A stretch of DNA of 64,000 nucleotides from Elstera sp043721315 (GTDB lineage: Bacteria; Pseudomonadota; Alphaproteobacteria; Elsterales; Elsteraceae). The stretch is from positions 29,409 to 93,408 of the forward strand of contig JAYSQZ010000026.1 of the NCBI GenBank assembly GCA_043721315.1, given 5' to 3'. This document shows positions 26,443 through 34,481 of the stretch, one piece after another; the first letter of the stretch is position 1, and each line of letters starts with the position of its first letter. The notes below the pieces were generated by a model. It was not told the DNA's origin. It saw nothing but the letters and a program-made list of their open reading frames with translations, and searched no databases. The position numbers were made by a program, and so were the translations under genes.

Positions 26443-27593
26443 AGGTCTATAATTTTCTCTAGGAATGCTACTGCTGCTTTTTTATCAATGTCAATCTCGG
26501 GATTACGAATAAGTTCTCCAATAGTTCTACCTTCAAATTGCGATACTCCTCTGGAGTTTCTTCCGGCCCAATGCTTCAGTAGAATGGTTGCTTTTAGTAG
26601 TTTAGTCTGGAACATCGATAGAAGAACCGTATTCACAGTTTTATAAGGATCAATCCCCACAAAATAAAACATGAACACAGATTTGGGAGTCGTCAAAAAT
26701 TCTAGTATTTTATCTAAGTTATAAGCCTTTGGGTTTGAACTCAGAATCATTATTTTTGTTTTTACGTCTGTCTCAGTGTGAAAATCATTGAAGATTTTCG
26801 TATAATCGCCCAAGTTATTGCCGTTCCTGAACGGAGGTATTTCTCTATTGCCTCTCAACGCAGAAATAAGATCTTGCCTCAGTTGTTCGTCTTCACCAGC
26901 GATAAGATATTCTATGATACGTCCACGCACATTCACATTTTCTATCAACGCAGCAATCAAAATCTCACTACGGAATTTGTCTACCTTTTCATCTAAATCC
27001 CTCTTTAGATCGATTGCTTCTTCTGAGTCTATGAACCTATATGCCCTAATCGGAGAATCAAGAATGGTGCTTCGGAGGGCTGCTGTTACGGCAAATTTCT
27101 CCCCGGTTGGCCTAATTCCAGTAGTTGCATCGACCAAGCGAATTAGGTTTCCATCAAAACCGATAGTGGCATGAATATCAAAAAGCCTATCAAAGTTATC
27201 AGGAATATTTTCTATTCCTGCAAATTCTCGCACTATATCTGAACCATTAAAACTACCCTTAATGTTATTTTCTCTTAATTCTTGTGATGTTTGACTAATT
27301 TTCTTTAAAAACGTAGTGTTCGCTAAATATAAGTAATTTTTCTTTGGCGTAACAAGACAAGCAATAAAAATTTTATGGTCAAACTTTTGCAACCTTGAAA
27401 GCGCTAAAACAGTGTTGCTAAATCTAGCACTATGAGATGAGCTAAACCGAATGGCAAATTCATCACAATAGTAAATAGATCCATCTTTAGTTAACGAAAA
27501 TTTCTCAAAAACTAACGCTGTTAATTTATTTTTGTTGTTTATTCCGTCGTGATTTTCTATAAAATTCCGAATTGATTTTATAATGTCATTCAT
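26439..27593 (-). CDS. Probable type II restriction endonuclease of unrecognised family
   Basis: A 384-residue protein of low GC (about 37% by eye). I do not recognise the family from the sequence. It has no signal peptide or membrane segment. The N-terminal third contains alternating strands and acidic residues (YYCDEFAIRFSSSHSARF, LSRLQKFDHKIFIACLVTPK) that could hold a PD-(D/E)xK-like core, but no certain motif can be placed. The middle reads FNGSDIVREFAGIENIPDNF and RPTGEKFAVTAALRS; the C-terminus is helical. The start overlaps the methyltransferase stop by 8 bases, a layout common for methylase-before-nuclease pairs, and this is the main reason for the call. It could instead be another type of methylase partner. 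Confidence 0.55.
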   Translation of the reverse strand: MNDIIKSIRNFIENHDGINNKNKLTALVFEKFSLTKDGSIYYCDEFAIRFSSSHSARFSNTVLALSRLQKFDHKIFIACLVTPKKNYLYLANTTFLKKISQTSQELRENNIKGSFNGSDIVREFAGIENIPDNFDRLFDIHATIGFDGNLIRLVDATTGIRPTGEKFAVTAALRSTILDSPIRAYRFIDSEEAIDLKRDLDEKVDKFRSEILIAALIENVNVRGRIIEYLIAGEDEQLRQDLISALRGNREIPPFRNGNNLGDYTKIFNDFHTETDVKTKIMILSSNPKAYNLDKILEFLTTPKSVFMFYFVGIDPYKTVNTVLLSMFQTKLLKATILLKHWAGRNSRGVSQFEGRTIGELIRNPEIDIDKKAAVAFLEKIIDL

Positions 27594-28590
27594 TGAAAAG
27601 CTCCAATTCAGTTTTTTGAGTTAAGTTCAATTTCGCAGACTTTTGATCGGCTAAAGAGTTTCTATCCCAAAAATAACCGTCATGATAGCCCTGAATTTTG
27701 CTGTCGATATCAGCATGCTTCAGACGCTTGACCGCTAGTTGGCAATACTCAGACTCTATTTCAACTCCACAATACCGACGCTCTAATTTTTTCGCAGTGA
27801 CACAAGTACTGCCGGAGCCAAGAAAGGGATCAAAAACAAAATCCCCCTTTTTTGAACTTGCAAGAATTAATTTAGCTACAAGCTTTTCCGGCTTCTGAGT
27901 TGGATGATCGGTGTTTTCAGGCATAGACCAAAACGGAATTGATATATCTGTCCAAAGATTGGAAGGGTGCGTCAATCGGAAATTACCTGCGTCGGTTTTT
28001 TCCCAATCCTTCGGGGCACCAGTTTGGTCACGGTATGGAGCTATTACCTTCTTCTTGAGTTTTACAGCTTCGACATTGAAAAAATAATCGTTTGACATGG
28101 TGCAAAACCAAATGTCCTCCGAGCAATTTTTCCAGTTAGTAAGGGCGCCTCGGCCCTTCTCACGCTCCCATGTGATACGGTTCCGCACAATGAAGTGGCG
28201 TTGTAGAACGGACTGCACAGAACTGGATGATTGCCAATCGCAGCACACGTATATGGAAGCGTCTCGTTTAAGACATCGAGAGAGCTTTTTGATCCAGCTA
28301 TCAAACCACTGCTCATAATTTTCTGATGATGTCTTCGTAAATTTTGTTTTGGAAAAGGTCTTATTGAGGTTGTAGGGTGGATCAATGATTAAAAGATCGA
28401 TAAATCCATTCGGAAAATGTTCAATGCACTCAAAAATATCTTGATGTATAATCCTTCCATCAATCTCATCGACAGAAACAGATCTATCCAATGTAATAGT
28501 CTCACCAAGGAGCCTGGAAGCCTCATCCAGATCAATCCTCATAGTTTTATTGCGTGGCGCGCGCGCCTTTGGCGTTGAATAGGCCGTCAT
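27586..28590 (-). CDS. DNA methyltransferase, beta-class adenine/cytosine (amino) type
   Basis: Transfers a methyl group from S-adenosylmethionine to an exocyclic amino group in DNA. The catalytic motif IV DPPYNLNKTF comes before motif X and motif I (FDPFLGSGSTCVTAKKLERR), the order of the beta class, which includes CcrM, HinfI and RsrI methylases. Between them lies ITWEREKGRGALTNWKNCSE and TDHPTQKPEKL (motif X region). Target specificity cannot be read. The start is uncertain: ATG at 28590 gives 334 residues and begins with TAYSTPKARAPRNKT; in-frame starts at 28611 and 28704 exist. A G8 tract at 28602-28609 lies just upstream of 28590. GC is far lower than in neighbours, a sign of transfer. 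The restriction-enzyme candidate follows with an 8-base overlap. Confidence 0.88.
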   Translation of the reverse strand: MTAYSTPKARAPRNKTMRIDLDEASRLLGETITLDRSVSVDEIDGRIIHQDIFECIEHFPNGFIDLLIIDPPYNLNKTFSKTKFTKTSSENYEQWFDSWIKKLSRCLKRDASIYVCCDWQSSSSVQSVLQRHFIVRNRITWEREKGRGALTNWKNCSEDIWFCTMSNDYFFNVEAVKLKKKVIAPYRDQTGAPKDWEKTDAGNFRLTHPSNLWTDISIPFWSMPENTDHPTQKPEKLVAKLILASSKKGDFVFDPFLGSGSTCVTAKKLERRYCGVEIESEYCQLAVKRLKHADIDSKIQGYHDGYFWDRNSLADQKSAKLNLTQKTELELFNE

Positions 28591-28657
28591 TATTAAACTT
28601 ACCCCCCCCATCTCTCGCTGCGCGTAAGACATAAAAACTGCAAAAACTGTATATTTT

Positions 28658-28686
28658 ATAATAACAGTCACGCAATTATTATTCAA
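28658..28686 (-). promoter_or_regulatory. Promoter of the methyltransferase/nuclease unit
   Basis: On the minus strand TTGAAT (28686-28681) and TATTAT (28663-28658) are spaced by exactly 17 bases, close to the sigma-70 consensus. A start point near 28650 would give a leader of about 60 bases to the ATG at 28590, which includes the G8 tract at 28602-28609. It supports the 28590 start (or 28611) over 28704, which would lie upstream of the promoter. Confidence 0.5.
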
Positions 28687-28974
28687 AATTCCCTTGGCGC
28701 GCATGTTTGATAATGATTATTGCATCGCTCTTAATGGGTCAATCCCCTGCCTAAATTCAAGCTCATTATAATCGCATTCCGCCTTTTACCCTCTTATGGA
28801 CAGAATGGGGATTGCCGTTAATTCCCCTCCCGACCTTCCCCCTTGCGTCCCCCCACCGAACCCGCTAAAAGGCGCGCACCTCACACGCGGGCGAAGGAGT
28901 TTAGCTCTCCTTGCCGGTGCCAATTTATTTGGTCACTGCTCGCGGCGGACTAACCGGACTAAGGATGCCTTATT
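28687..28974 (+). promoter_or_regulatory. Leader and promoter region of rpsB
   Basis: A gap of nearly 300 bases with no gene. AT-rich up to about 28780, then GC-rich. A weak promoter can be read as TTGATA (28707-28712) and CTTAAT (28730-28735) with 17 bases between, and a perfect TATAAT stands at 28767-28772 without a good -35. From about 28790 to 28970 the transcript would be an untranslated leader of rpsB, GC-rich with AAGGAG-like and TTTAGCTCTCC stretches; S2 leaders are often autoregulated, but no named motif was recognised. Confidence 0.35.
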
Positions 28975-29751
28975 ATGAGCAATGTTCCCACGTTTACCAT
29001 GCGTCAGCTTCTCGAAGCGGGCGTTCACTTTGGCCATAACACGCGCCGTTGGAACCCGAAGATGGCACCGTACCTCTTCGGTGTGCGGAATGGCGTGCAT
29101 GTGATTGATCTTGAGCAGACTGTGCCGATGCTGTATCGCGCCCTGCAAGTGGTGCGCGATACGGTTGCTGCCGGGGGCCGCGTGCTGTTCGTTGGCACCA
29201 AGCGCCAAGCGGCAGAGCGTATTGCGGAAGCCGCGCGCCGGTCGGGTCAATATTATGTCAACCACCGTTGGCTCGGCGGGATGCTGACCAACTTCAAAAC
29301 CATCTCGCTGTCGATTAAGCGTCTGCGCGAATTGGAAGAAATGTTCAACACGGGGGCCGTCGCCGGCTACACCAAGAAAGAACAGCTTAACCTAACGCGC
29401 GAGCATGAAAAGCTGGAACGCGCCCTGGGCGGGATTAAGGAAATGGGCGGTCTGCCCGACTTGATCTTCATTATCGACACGAATAAGGAAGCGATTGCCG
29501 TTCAGGAAGCCAATCGCCTGAACATTCCGGTCATCGCTATTCTCGATAGCAACTCCGATCCCGAAGGCATTGCCTACCCGGTTCCGGGGAACGACGATGC
29601 CTTGCGCGCTATCGACACCTATTGCGAACTCTTCTCGGCCTCAGTGCTGGCGGGTCTAACGCAAGAAGCCGTTTCGGCGGGTATTGATATTGGCTCGGCA
29701 GAAGCTGTGGTGGAAGAAGTGTTGCCGGTGGAAGAAGCGGCTTCGGCCTAA
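28975..29751 (+). CDS. rpsB: 30S ribosomal protein S2
   Basis: Structural protein of the small subunit near the anti-Shine-Dalgarno end. The 258-residue protein has the family N-terminus (FTMRQLLEAGVHFGHNTRRW, NPKMAPYLFGVRNGVHVIDL) and the conserved GLPDLIFIIDTNKEAIAVQE and PVIAILDSNSDPEGIAYPVP. The C-terminus is a short acidic tail, common in alphaproteobacteria. It is preceded by the leader above and followed by an attenuator-like hairpin, then tsf. Confidence 0.98.
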   Translation: MSNVPTFTMRQLLEAGVHFGHNTRRWNPKMAPYLFGVRNGVHVIDLEQTVPMLYRALQVVRDTVAAGGRVLFVGTKRQAAERIAEAARRSGQYYVNHRWLGGMLTNFKTISLSIKRLRELEEMFNTGAVAGYTKKEQLNLTREHEKLERALGGIKEMGGLPDLIFIIDTNKEAIAVQEANRLNIPVIAILDSNSDPEGIAYPVPGNDDALRAIDTYCELFSASVLAGLTQEAVSAGIDIGSAEAVVEEVLPVEEAASA

Positions 29752-29778
29752 GTTTCATCGCGAGATAGGGACGACGCT

Positions 29779-29803
29779 AAGGCGGCGCTCTGCGCCGTCT
29801 TTT
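29779..29803 (+). terminator. Hairpin between rpsB and tsf (attenuator or terminator)
   Basis: AAGGCGGCGC-TCT-GCGCCGTCTT followed by TT: an 8-10 pair stem with one G-U pair and a short T-run. It could reduce read-through into tsf or mark the rpsB end. Since tsf lacks a strong promoter in the 100 bases that follow, partial read-through is likely. Confidence 0.55.
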
Positions 29804-29910
29804 CACGAGAGCAAATCCCGAGCGGGTGGTAAACCCGCAACGACGCATTTGCGTAACGGATACGCATTAGAATCATCGGTTGATGCCGAATTGTTATAAA
29901 GAGGGATCAA

Positions 29911-30840
29911 ATGGTCGAAATCACTGCCGCCATGGTTAAAGAACTGCGCGAAATGACGGGCGCAGGCATGATGGATTGCAAGAAAGCGCTGACCGAAAGC
30001 GCTGGCGATATCGAAGCTGGCGTGGATTGGCTCCGCACAAAGGGCCTCGCCGCTGCGGCCAAGAAGGCGGGCCGGATTGCGGCTGAAGGTCTCGTCGGCT
30101 CGGCCTCCTCGGGCACCGCCGGCGCGCTATTGGAAGTGAACTCGGAAACCGATTTCGTTGGCCGGAATGAGACGTTCCAAGGCTTCGTGACCGAAACGGC
30201 GGGCCTCGTGCTCACCATTGGGGTCGATGTGGAAGCCTTGAAGGCCGCGCCGTATCCGGGCAAGGACCATGCGGTTTCGGAAGAGTTGACCCAGCTTATC
30301 GCCACCATCGGCGAAAACATGTCGCTGCGCCGGGCCGTGCGCCTGTCGGTGACGGACGGTATTGTCGCCAGCTACATCCACGCGGCGACCGCGCCGGGCC
30401 TGGGCAAGATCGGCGTGTTGGTTGCACTCGAATCGACGGGCGACAAGGCCGCGCTCGCGGTGCTCGGCAAGCAGATCGCCATGCACATCGCCGCCACCAA
30501 CCCGATGTCGCTGTCGGTCGAAAATCTCGATCCGAAGGCGCTGGAGCGGGAGCGGGACGTGCTGACCGAACAGGCGCGCGCTTCGGGCAAGCCGGACGCC
30601 GTGATCGAAAAGATGATCGAAGGCCGCATTCGGAAGTTCTACGAAGAAGTCGTGCTGCTGGAGCAGGTCTATGTCATCGACGGTGAAAGCCGCGTGAAGG
30701 ATGTTATCGCCAAGACGGCTAAGGATATTGGTGCGCCGGTAACGCTGACCGCGTTTGCCCGTTATGCCCTCGGCGAAGGCATTGAAAAGCAGGAAAGCGA
30801 TTTCGCCGCCGAGGTTGCGGCACAAGCTGGCGTCCGCTAA
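29911..30840 (+). CDS. tsf: Elongation factor Ts
   Basis: Guanine-nucleotide exchange factor for EF-Tu. The 309-residue protein has the UBA-like N-terminus (AAMVKELREMTGAGMMDCKK), the TDFVGRN signature (VNSETDFVGRNETFQGFV) and the core and dimerisation domains. It follows rpsB in the usual order. A ribosome site AGAGGG lies just before the ATG. It ends before a hairpin terminator, and the pyrH gene expected after it is not here. Confidence 0.98.
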   Translation: MVEITAAMVKELREMTGAGMMDCKKALTESAGDIEAGVDWLRTKGLAAAAKKAGRIAAEGLVGSASSGTAGALLEVNSETDFVGRNETFQGFVTETAGLVLTIGVDVEALKAAPYPGKDHAVSEELTQLIATIGENMSLRRAVRLSVTDGIVASYIHAATAPGLGKIGVLVALESTGDKAALAVLGKQIAMHIAATNPMSLSVENLDPKALERERDVLTEQARASGKPDAVIEKMIEGRIRKFYEEVVLLEQVYVIDGESRVKDVIAKTAKDIGAPVTLTAFARYALGEGIEKQESDFAAEVAAQAGVR

Positions 30841-30862
30841 ACCCTAAAGACCCTTGCGTTAA

Positions 30863-30900
30863 AGGGCGGCCGGATCGTAAGGGTTCGGTCGCCTTTTGTT
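30863..30900 (+). terminator. Terminator after tsf
   Basis: GGGCGGCCG ... CGGTCGCC followed by TTTTGTTT: a stem of about 8 pairs (with one G-U pair) and a T-rich tail starting at about 30893. It sits 22 bases after the tsf stop and would end the rpsB-tsf transcript, so frr needs its own promoter in the gap that follows. Confidence 0.65.
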
Positions 30901-30902
30901 TG

Positions 30903-31069
30903 ATCCTGCGGACGATTAATCGGACGCAGGATTAGAAGCAGCCTCAGGCGTGTTTGACACGCCAAGCGTGTCGGGTGAGGCTGCGGCCAAGGGCGCGGAT
31001 GCGACCGCCCGGCGAGGGCAAATCACAAGGCCCGAAGCAGATTGCGGTCAATCGACAGCAGTCTGCTTC
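30903..31069. other. Hairpin cluster in the gap between tsf and frr
   Basis: Three inverted repeats in 167 bases, in the place where pyrH normally lies. First: ATCCTGCG (30903-30910) with CGCAGGAT (30925-30932), enclosing the palindrome CGATTAATCG. Second: GCAGCCTCA (30938-30946) with TGAGGCTGC (30976-30984), enclosing two mutually exclusive small stems, GGCGTGT/ACACGCC (30947-30963) and GACACGC/GCGTGTC (30956-30972). Third: GAAGCAGA (31034-31041) with TCTGCTTC (31062-31069). All arms are perfect. The second looks like a switchable structure. The frr ribosome site AGAGGA follows at about 31082. Function unknown. Confidence 0.6.
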
Positions 31070-31095
31070 GAGTAAGTTTTAAGAGGATATAAGCT

Positions 31096-31653
31096 ATGGC
31101 TGCTCCCGATCTTAGCGATGTCAAGCGCCGCATGGATGTCGCGGTAGAGACCCTTAAGAAAGAACTCAACGGTCTGCGAACGGGCCGGGCTTCGGCCAAT
31201 CTTCTCGATCCGATCATGGTGGAATCCTACGGTTCGATGATGCCGCTCGCCCAAGTTGGCACGGTCAGCGTTCCCGAACCCCGGCTGTTGACCGTAACGG
31301 TATGGGATAAGGGGACAGTGAAGGCCGTGGAAAAAGCCATCCGCGAGGCGGGGCTGGGGCTTAACCCCTCCACCGATGGCACGCTGGTGCGCGTGCCGCT
31401 GCCCGACCTTAACCAGGAGCGCCGCCAGGAACTCGTGAAGGTCGCGGGGAAATATGCCGAAAGCGCCCGCGTTTCGGTTCGCAACGTCCGCCGCGATGGC
31501 ATGGACATGCTGAAGAAGGCCGAAAAAGCCAAGGAAATCAGCGAAGACGAACAGAAGAAACTATCGGACGATATTCAGGGCTTCACGGACGCGCACATCA
31601 AACAGATAGATCAGACGCTGGCGACCAAAGAAAAAGAAATTATGCAGGTTTGA
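31096..31653 (+). CDS. frr: Ribosome recycling factor
   Basis: Splits post-termination ribosomes with EF-G. The 185-residue protein shows the family pattern: DVKRRMDVAVETLKKELNGL and RTGRASANLLDPIMVESYG at the start, then RVPLPDLNQERRQELVKVAG, and the C-terminal helix (DDIQGFTDAHIKQIDQTLAT). Normal length. AGAGGA lies 9 bases before the ATG. It heads the frr-uppS-cdsA-dxr-rseP-bamA unit; uppS follows closely. Confidence 0.98.
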   Translation: MAAPDLSDVKRRMDVAVETLKKELNGLRTGRASANLLDPIMVESYGSMMPLAQVGTVSVPEPRLLTVTVWDKGTVKAVEKAIREAGLGLNPSTDGTLVRVPLPDLNQERRQELVKVAGKYAESARVSVRNVRRDGMDMLKKAEKAKEISEDEQKKLSDDIQGFTDAHIKQIDQTLATKEKEIMQV

Positions 31654-31673
31654 GCGCGCCTCGGTTTCGCACC

Positions 31674-32471
31674 ATGACAGAAACTCCGTCCGATTTGGGC
31701 CTTCCGGCACAGCAGGCCGACTTAGCCCTTCCTGCCCAACAGGCGGCAGCGGCGGGGCTTGATCCCGCAGCGCTGCCGCGCCATTTGGCGGTCATCATGG
31801 ATGGCAATGGCCGGTGGGCGCGGGCGCGCGGGCTGCCGCGTATCGCAGGGCATCGCCAGGGGGCCGATGCCGTGCGCGAGCTTGTGACCAACTGCGCCCT
31901 GTTCGGAATTCCCTACCTTACGCTCTACAGTTTTTCGTCGGAAAACTGGAAGCGGCCCTTGGCGGAAGTCGAAGGGCTGATGGGGCTGTTGCGGCGTTAT
32001 CTTCAGTCGGAAATCGACACGCTGCACCAGCAAAATGTCCGGTTTCGGGTGATTGGCACACGGGCGCGTCTGTCGGGCGATATTCAAAAGCTGATTGCGG
32101 CGGCAGAAGAAAAAACCGCGCAGAACACGGGGCTAACGCTCATTTTAGCGCTCAGTTACGGCGCACGCGAAGAGTTGGTGCAGGCCGTGCAGCGGTTGGC
32201 CCACGCGGTGCAGGCGGGCGGGCTTGCGCCGGATGCGATTAGTGAGGCGATGATTTCCCAGCATCTTGCCACTTTTGATATTCCCGACCCCGATGTCGTG
32301 CTGCGAACCAGCGGCGAGCAGCGCTTGAGCAATTTCATGCTGTGGCAAGCCGCCTATGCCGAGTTTGTGTTTGTCGATACCCTTTGGCCGGATTTCGATA
32401 AAACCGCCCTGGTTGCCGCCTTGCGCGCGTATGGCCAGCGCGATCGGCGTTTTGGGGGTGTCGATGGTTAG
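31674..32471 (+). CDS. uppS: Undecaprenyl diphosphate synthase (cis-prenyltransferase)
   Basis: Adds isopentenyl units to farnesyl diphosphate to make the carrier lipid for peptidoglycan and other envelope polymers. From the ATG at 31674 it has 265 residues with a non-conserved N-terminal stretch of about 30, then the Mg-binding VIMDGNGRWARARGL motif, the TLYSFSSENWKRP motif, and C-terminal DVVLRTSGEQRLSNFMLWQ with EFVFVD. A TTG at 31650 overlapping the frr stop is an alternative start. The end overlaps cdsA by 8 bases. Confidence 0.96.
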   Translation: MTETPSDLGLPAQQADLALPAQQAAAAGLDPAALPRHLAVIMDGNGRWARARGLPRIAGHRQGADAVRELVTNCALFGIPYLTLYSFSSENWKRPLAEVEGLMGLLRRYLQSEIDTLHQQNVRFRVIGTRARLSGDIQKLIAAAEEKTAQNTGLTLILALSYGAREELVQAVQRLAHAVQAGGLAPDAISEAMISQHLATFDIPDPDVVLRTSGEQRLSNFMLWQAAYAEFVFVDTLWPDFDKTALVAALRAYGQRDRRFGGVDG

Positions 32472-33315
32472 TCCTGCGGGGTCAACGCCGCGCCTGCGCT
32501 TTCGCCTGCGCCGCCCCACCAAGGCGCTGATGCTGCGGATGGTCTCTGCCGCGTTTCTACTCCCGCCGACTATTTTCGCTATTTGGGTTGGCGCGCCGTG
32601 GTTCGATTTGCTGCTTATCGGGGCTGCGGGCGCGATGGGGAGGGAATGGGCGCGGATGACCCTTGGGCCGGAGGCGCGCCCGCTGGGGGCCTGGGCATTG
32701 TCTGGCGGCTGTGTTGCGATGGTTACAGCGGCGGCGCTCGACACCGATTTCCTGACGCTGGCGGTGCTGCTGGGGGCGGGGGTGCTGGTGGCGCCGCTGG
32801 TATCGGGGTTTAGCCGAGGTAAGATGCCGACGCTCTACACAGTCGGCTTTCCGGTTATCGCGATAAGCTGCACCTGTTGGCTGTGGTTGCGCGTTATGCC
32901 GGATGGACGCGATACGGTGTTGTGGCTGATGGGCGTGGTTTGGGCGACCGATACGGGGGCCTATTTCGTGGGGCGGATGATTGGCGGGCCACGACTTGCG
33001 CCAACGATTTCGCCTAATAAAACCTGGGCCGGGTTGATTGGCGGTATGGCGGCGGCGGGCGGTATTGCCGCGTTTATCGGAAGCTCTTTTGGCGGCTCGG
33101 CGGCCCTATTGGCGTTGCTGGGGGCGGGCCTCGCGATTGTCGCGCAAACGGGCGACCTGGCCGAATCGGCGCTTAAGCGCCACGCCGGAGTGAAGGATTC
33201 TGGACGGATGATTCCGGGCCACGGCGGCATTCTCGACCGGGTTGATGGGTTGATGCCCGTGGCCCTCGTGCTGGTGTTACTCAGTGCCTGCTTCGGCTGG
33301 AGTCTGACGCCGTGA
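32464..33315 (+). CDS. cdsA: Phosphatidate cytidylyltransferase
   Basis: Makes CDP-diacylglycerol, the precursor of all phospholipids, in the inner membrane. From the ATG at 32464 it has 283 residues, with seven to eight membrane segments. The C-terminal family signature is present: AESALKRHAGVKDSG and MIPGHGGILDRVDGLM, with earlier RLAPTISPNKTWAGLIGG. GGGGGTG precedes the ATG, which lies inside the uppS end. An upstream in-frame start at 32356 would be inside uppS and was rejected. It overlaps dxr by 4 bases. Confidence 0.96.
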   Translation: MVSPAGSTPRLRFRLRRPTKALMLRMVSAAFLLPPTIFAIWVGAPWFDLLLIGAAGAMGREWARMTLGPEARPLGAWALSGGCVAMVTAAALDTDFLTLAVLLGAGVLVAPLVSGFSRGKMPTLYTVGFPVIAISCTCWLWLRVMPDGRDTVLWLMGVVWATDTGAYFVGRMIGGPRLAPTISPNKTWAGLIGGMAAAGGIAAFIGSSFGGSAALLALLGAGLAIVAQTGDLAESALKRHAGVKDSGRMIPGHGGILDRVDGLMPVALVLVLLSACFGWSLTP

Positions 33316-34469
33316 AAAGCGTGACTATTTTAGGCTCGACGGGATCGGTGGGGCAAAGCACGCTCGACGTTCTTCGGTATCATCCCGACCGATTTTCGCT
33401 GGAAGCCCTGGTGGCGGGTAAAAATGTTGCGGCGTTAGTGCGGGATGCGCGAGAGTTTCGCCCCCGCTTGGCCGTTATTGCCGATCCAAGCGCTTACGCG
33501 GCCCTGCAAGACGGGCTGGCCGGAACCGGGATCGAGGTTGCGGCAGGGGCGGCGGCAGTGATTGCGGCGGCAGAACGGCCTGTCGGTATTCTCATGGCGG
33601 CAATCGTTGGCGCGGCAGGGCTGGCCCCGACGTTAGCGGCGTTGGCGCGCGGAACAGATGTGGCTTTCGCTAACAAAGAAGTGCTGGTGTGCGCGGGTGA
33701 TTTGGTGATGCAGACCGTTGCCCTTAGCGGCGCGGCGCTCTTGCCCGTCGATAGCGAGCATAATGCAATTTTTCAGGTGTTCGAGCGCGCGGGCCGGGCA
33801 GCAATCGAAAAGATACTGCTGACCGCCTCGGGCGGGCCGTTTCGGACCTGGACGCGGGATGCCATGACAACGGCAACCCCGGCCCAAGCCGTAGCGCATC
33901 CGAACTGGTCGATGGGCGCTAAGATTTCCGTCGATAGCGCGACGATGATGAACAAGGGCCTAGAGTTGATCGAGGCGCATTATTTGTTTGCTATGCCAGA
34001 GCCACACATCGAGGTTCTCATCCATCCGCAATCGGTGGTGCATAGCGCGGTGGTCTATTGCGACGGCTCAGTGCTGGCGCAACTCGGCTCGCCGGATATG
34101 CGAACGCCGATTGCCTATGCCTTGGGCTGGCCGGAGCGGTTGGCGGTGCCGGTGGCGAAGCTCGATCTGGTCGCGCTCGGCAGTCTAACCTTCGAAGCAC
34201 CGGACGAGGCGCGCTTTCCAGCCTTGCGCTTGGCGCGGCGGGCCTTGCAGGCGGGGGTTGGCGCGCCAACCTTACTGAATGCCGCCAACGAGGTGGCCGT
34301 TGCCGCCTTTCTGGCGCATCGTTTGGCCTTCGGGGCCATCGCCGAAGTGGTGGCGCGCGTGTTAGAAACCGTGCCGGGACATGTGCCGGACAGCCTTGAG
34401 GCGGTTTTGGCGTTGGATGCCGAAGCCCGCCGCGCGGCGGAAGTCCTTATTCACCGCTTGGCAGCCTAA
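33312..34469 (+). CDS. dxr: 1-deoxy-D-xylulose-5-phosphate reductoisomerase
   Basis: Second step of the MEP isoprenoid pathway: converts DXP to MEP with NADPH. The 385-residue protein has the NADPH loop (ILGSTGSVGQSTLDVL), the region LPVDSEHNAIFQ with metal-binding acidic residues, and MMNKGLELIEAHYLFA. GTG start overlaps the cdsA stop by 4 bases. It provides precursors for undecaprenyl phosphate made by UppS nearby. Confidence 0.97.
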   Translation: MKSVTILGSTGSVGQSTLDVLRYHPDRFSLEALVAGKNVAALVRDAREFRPRLAVIADPSAYAALQDGLAGTGIEVAAGAAAVIAAAERPVGILMAAIVGAAGLAPTLAALARGTDVAFANKEVLVCAGDLVMQTVALSGAALLPVDSEHNAIFQVFERAGRAAIEKILLTASGGPFRTWTRDAMTTATPAQAVAHPNWSMGAKISVDSATMMNKGLELIEAHYLFAMPEPHIEVLIHPQSVVHSAVVYCDGSVLAQLGSPDMRTPIAYALGWPERLAVPVAKLDLVALGSLTFEAPDEARFPALRLARRALQAGVGAPTLLNAANEVAVAAFLAHRLAFGAIAEVVARVLETVPGHVPDSLEAVLALDAEARRAAEVLIHRLAA

Positions 34470-34481
34470 GCAGGATATATC

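Noticed and set aside
30127..30825. Open frame of 232 codons opposite tsf
   Set aside because: Antisense shadow of tsf with no recognisable domain.
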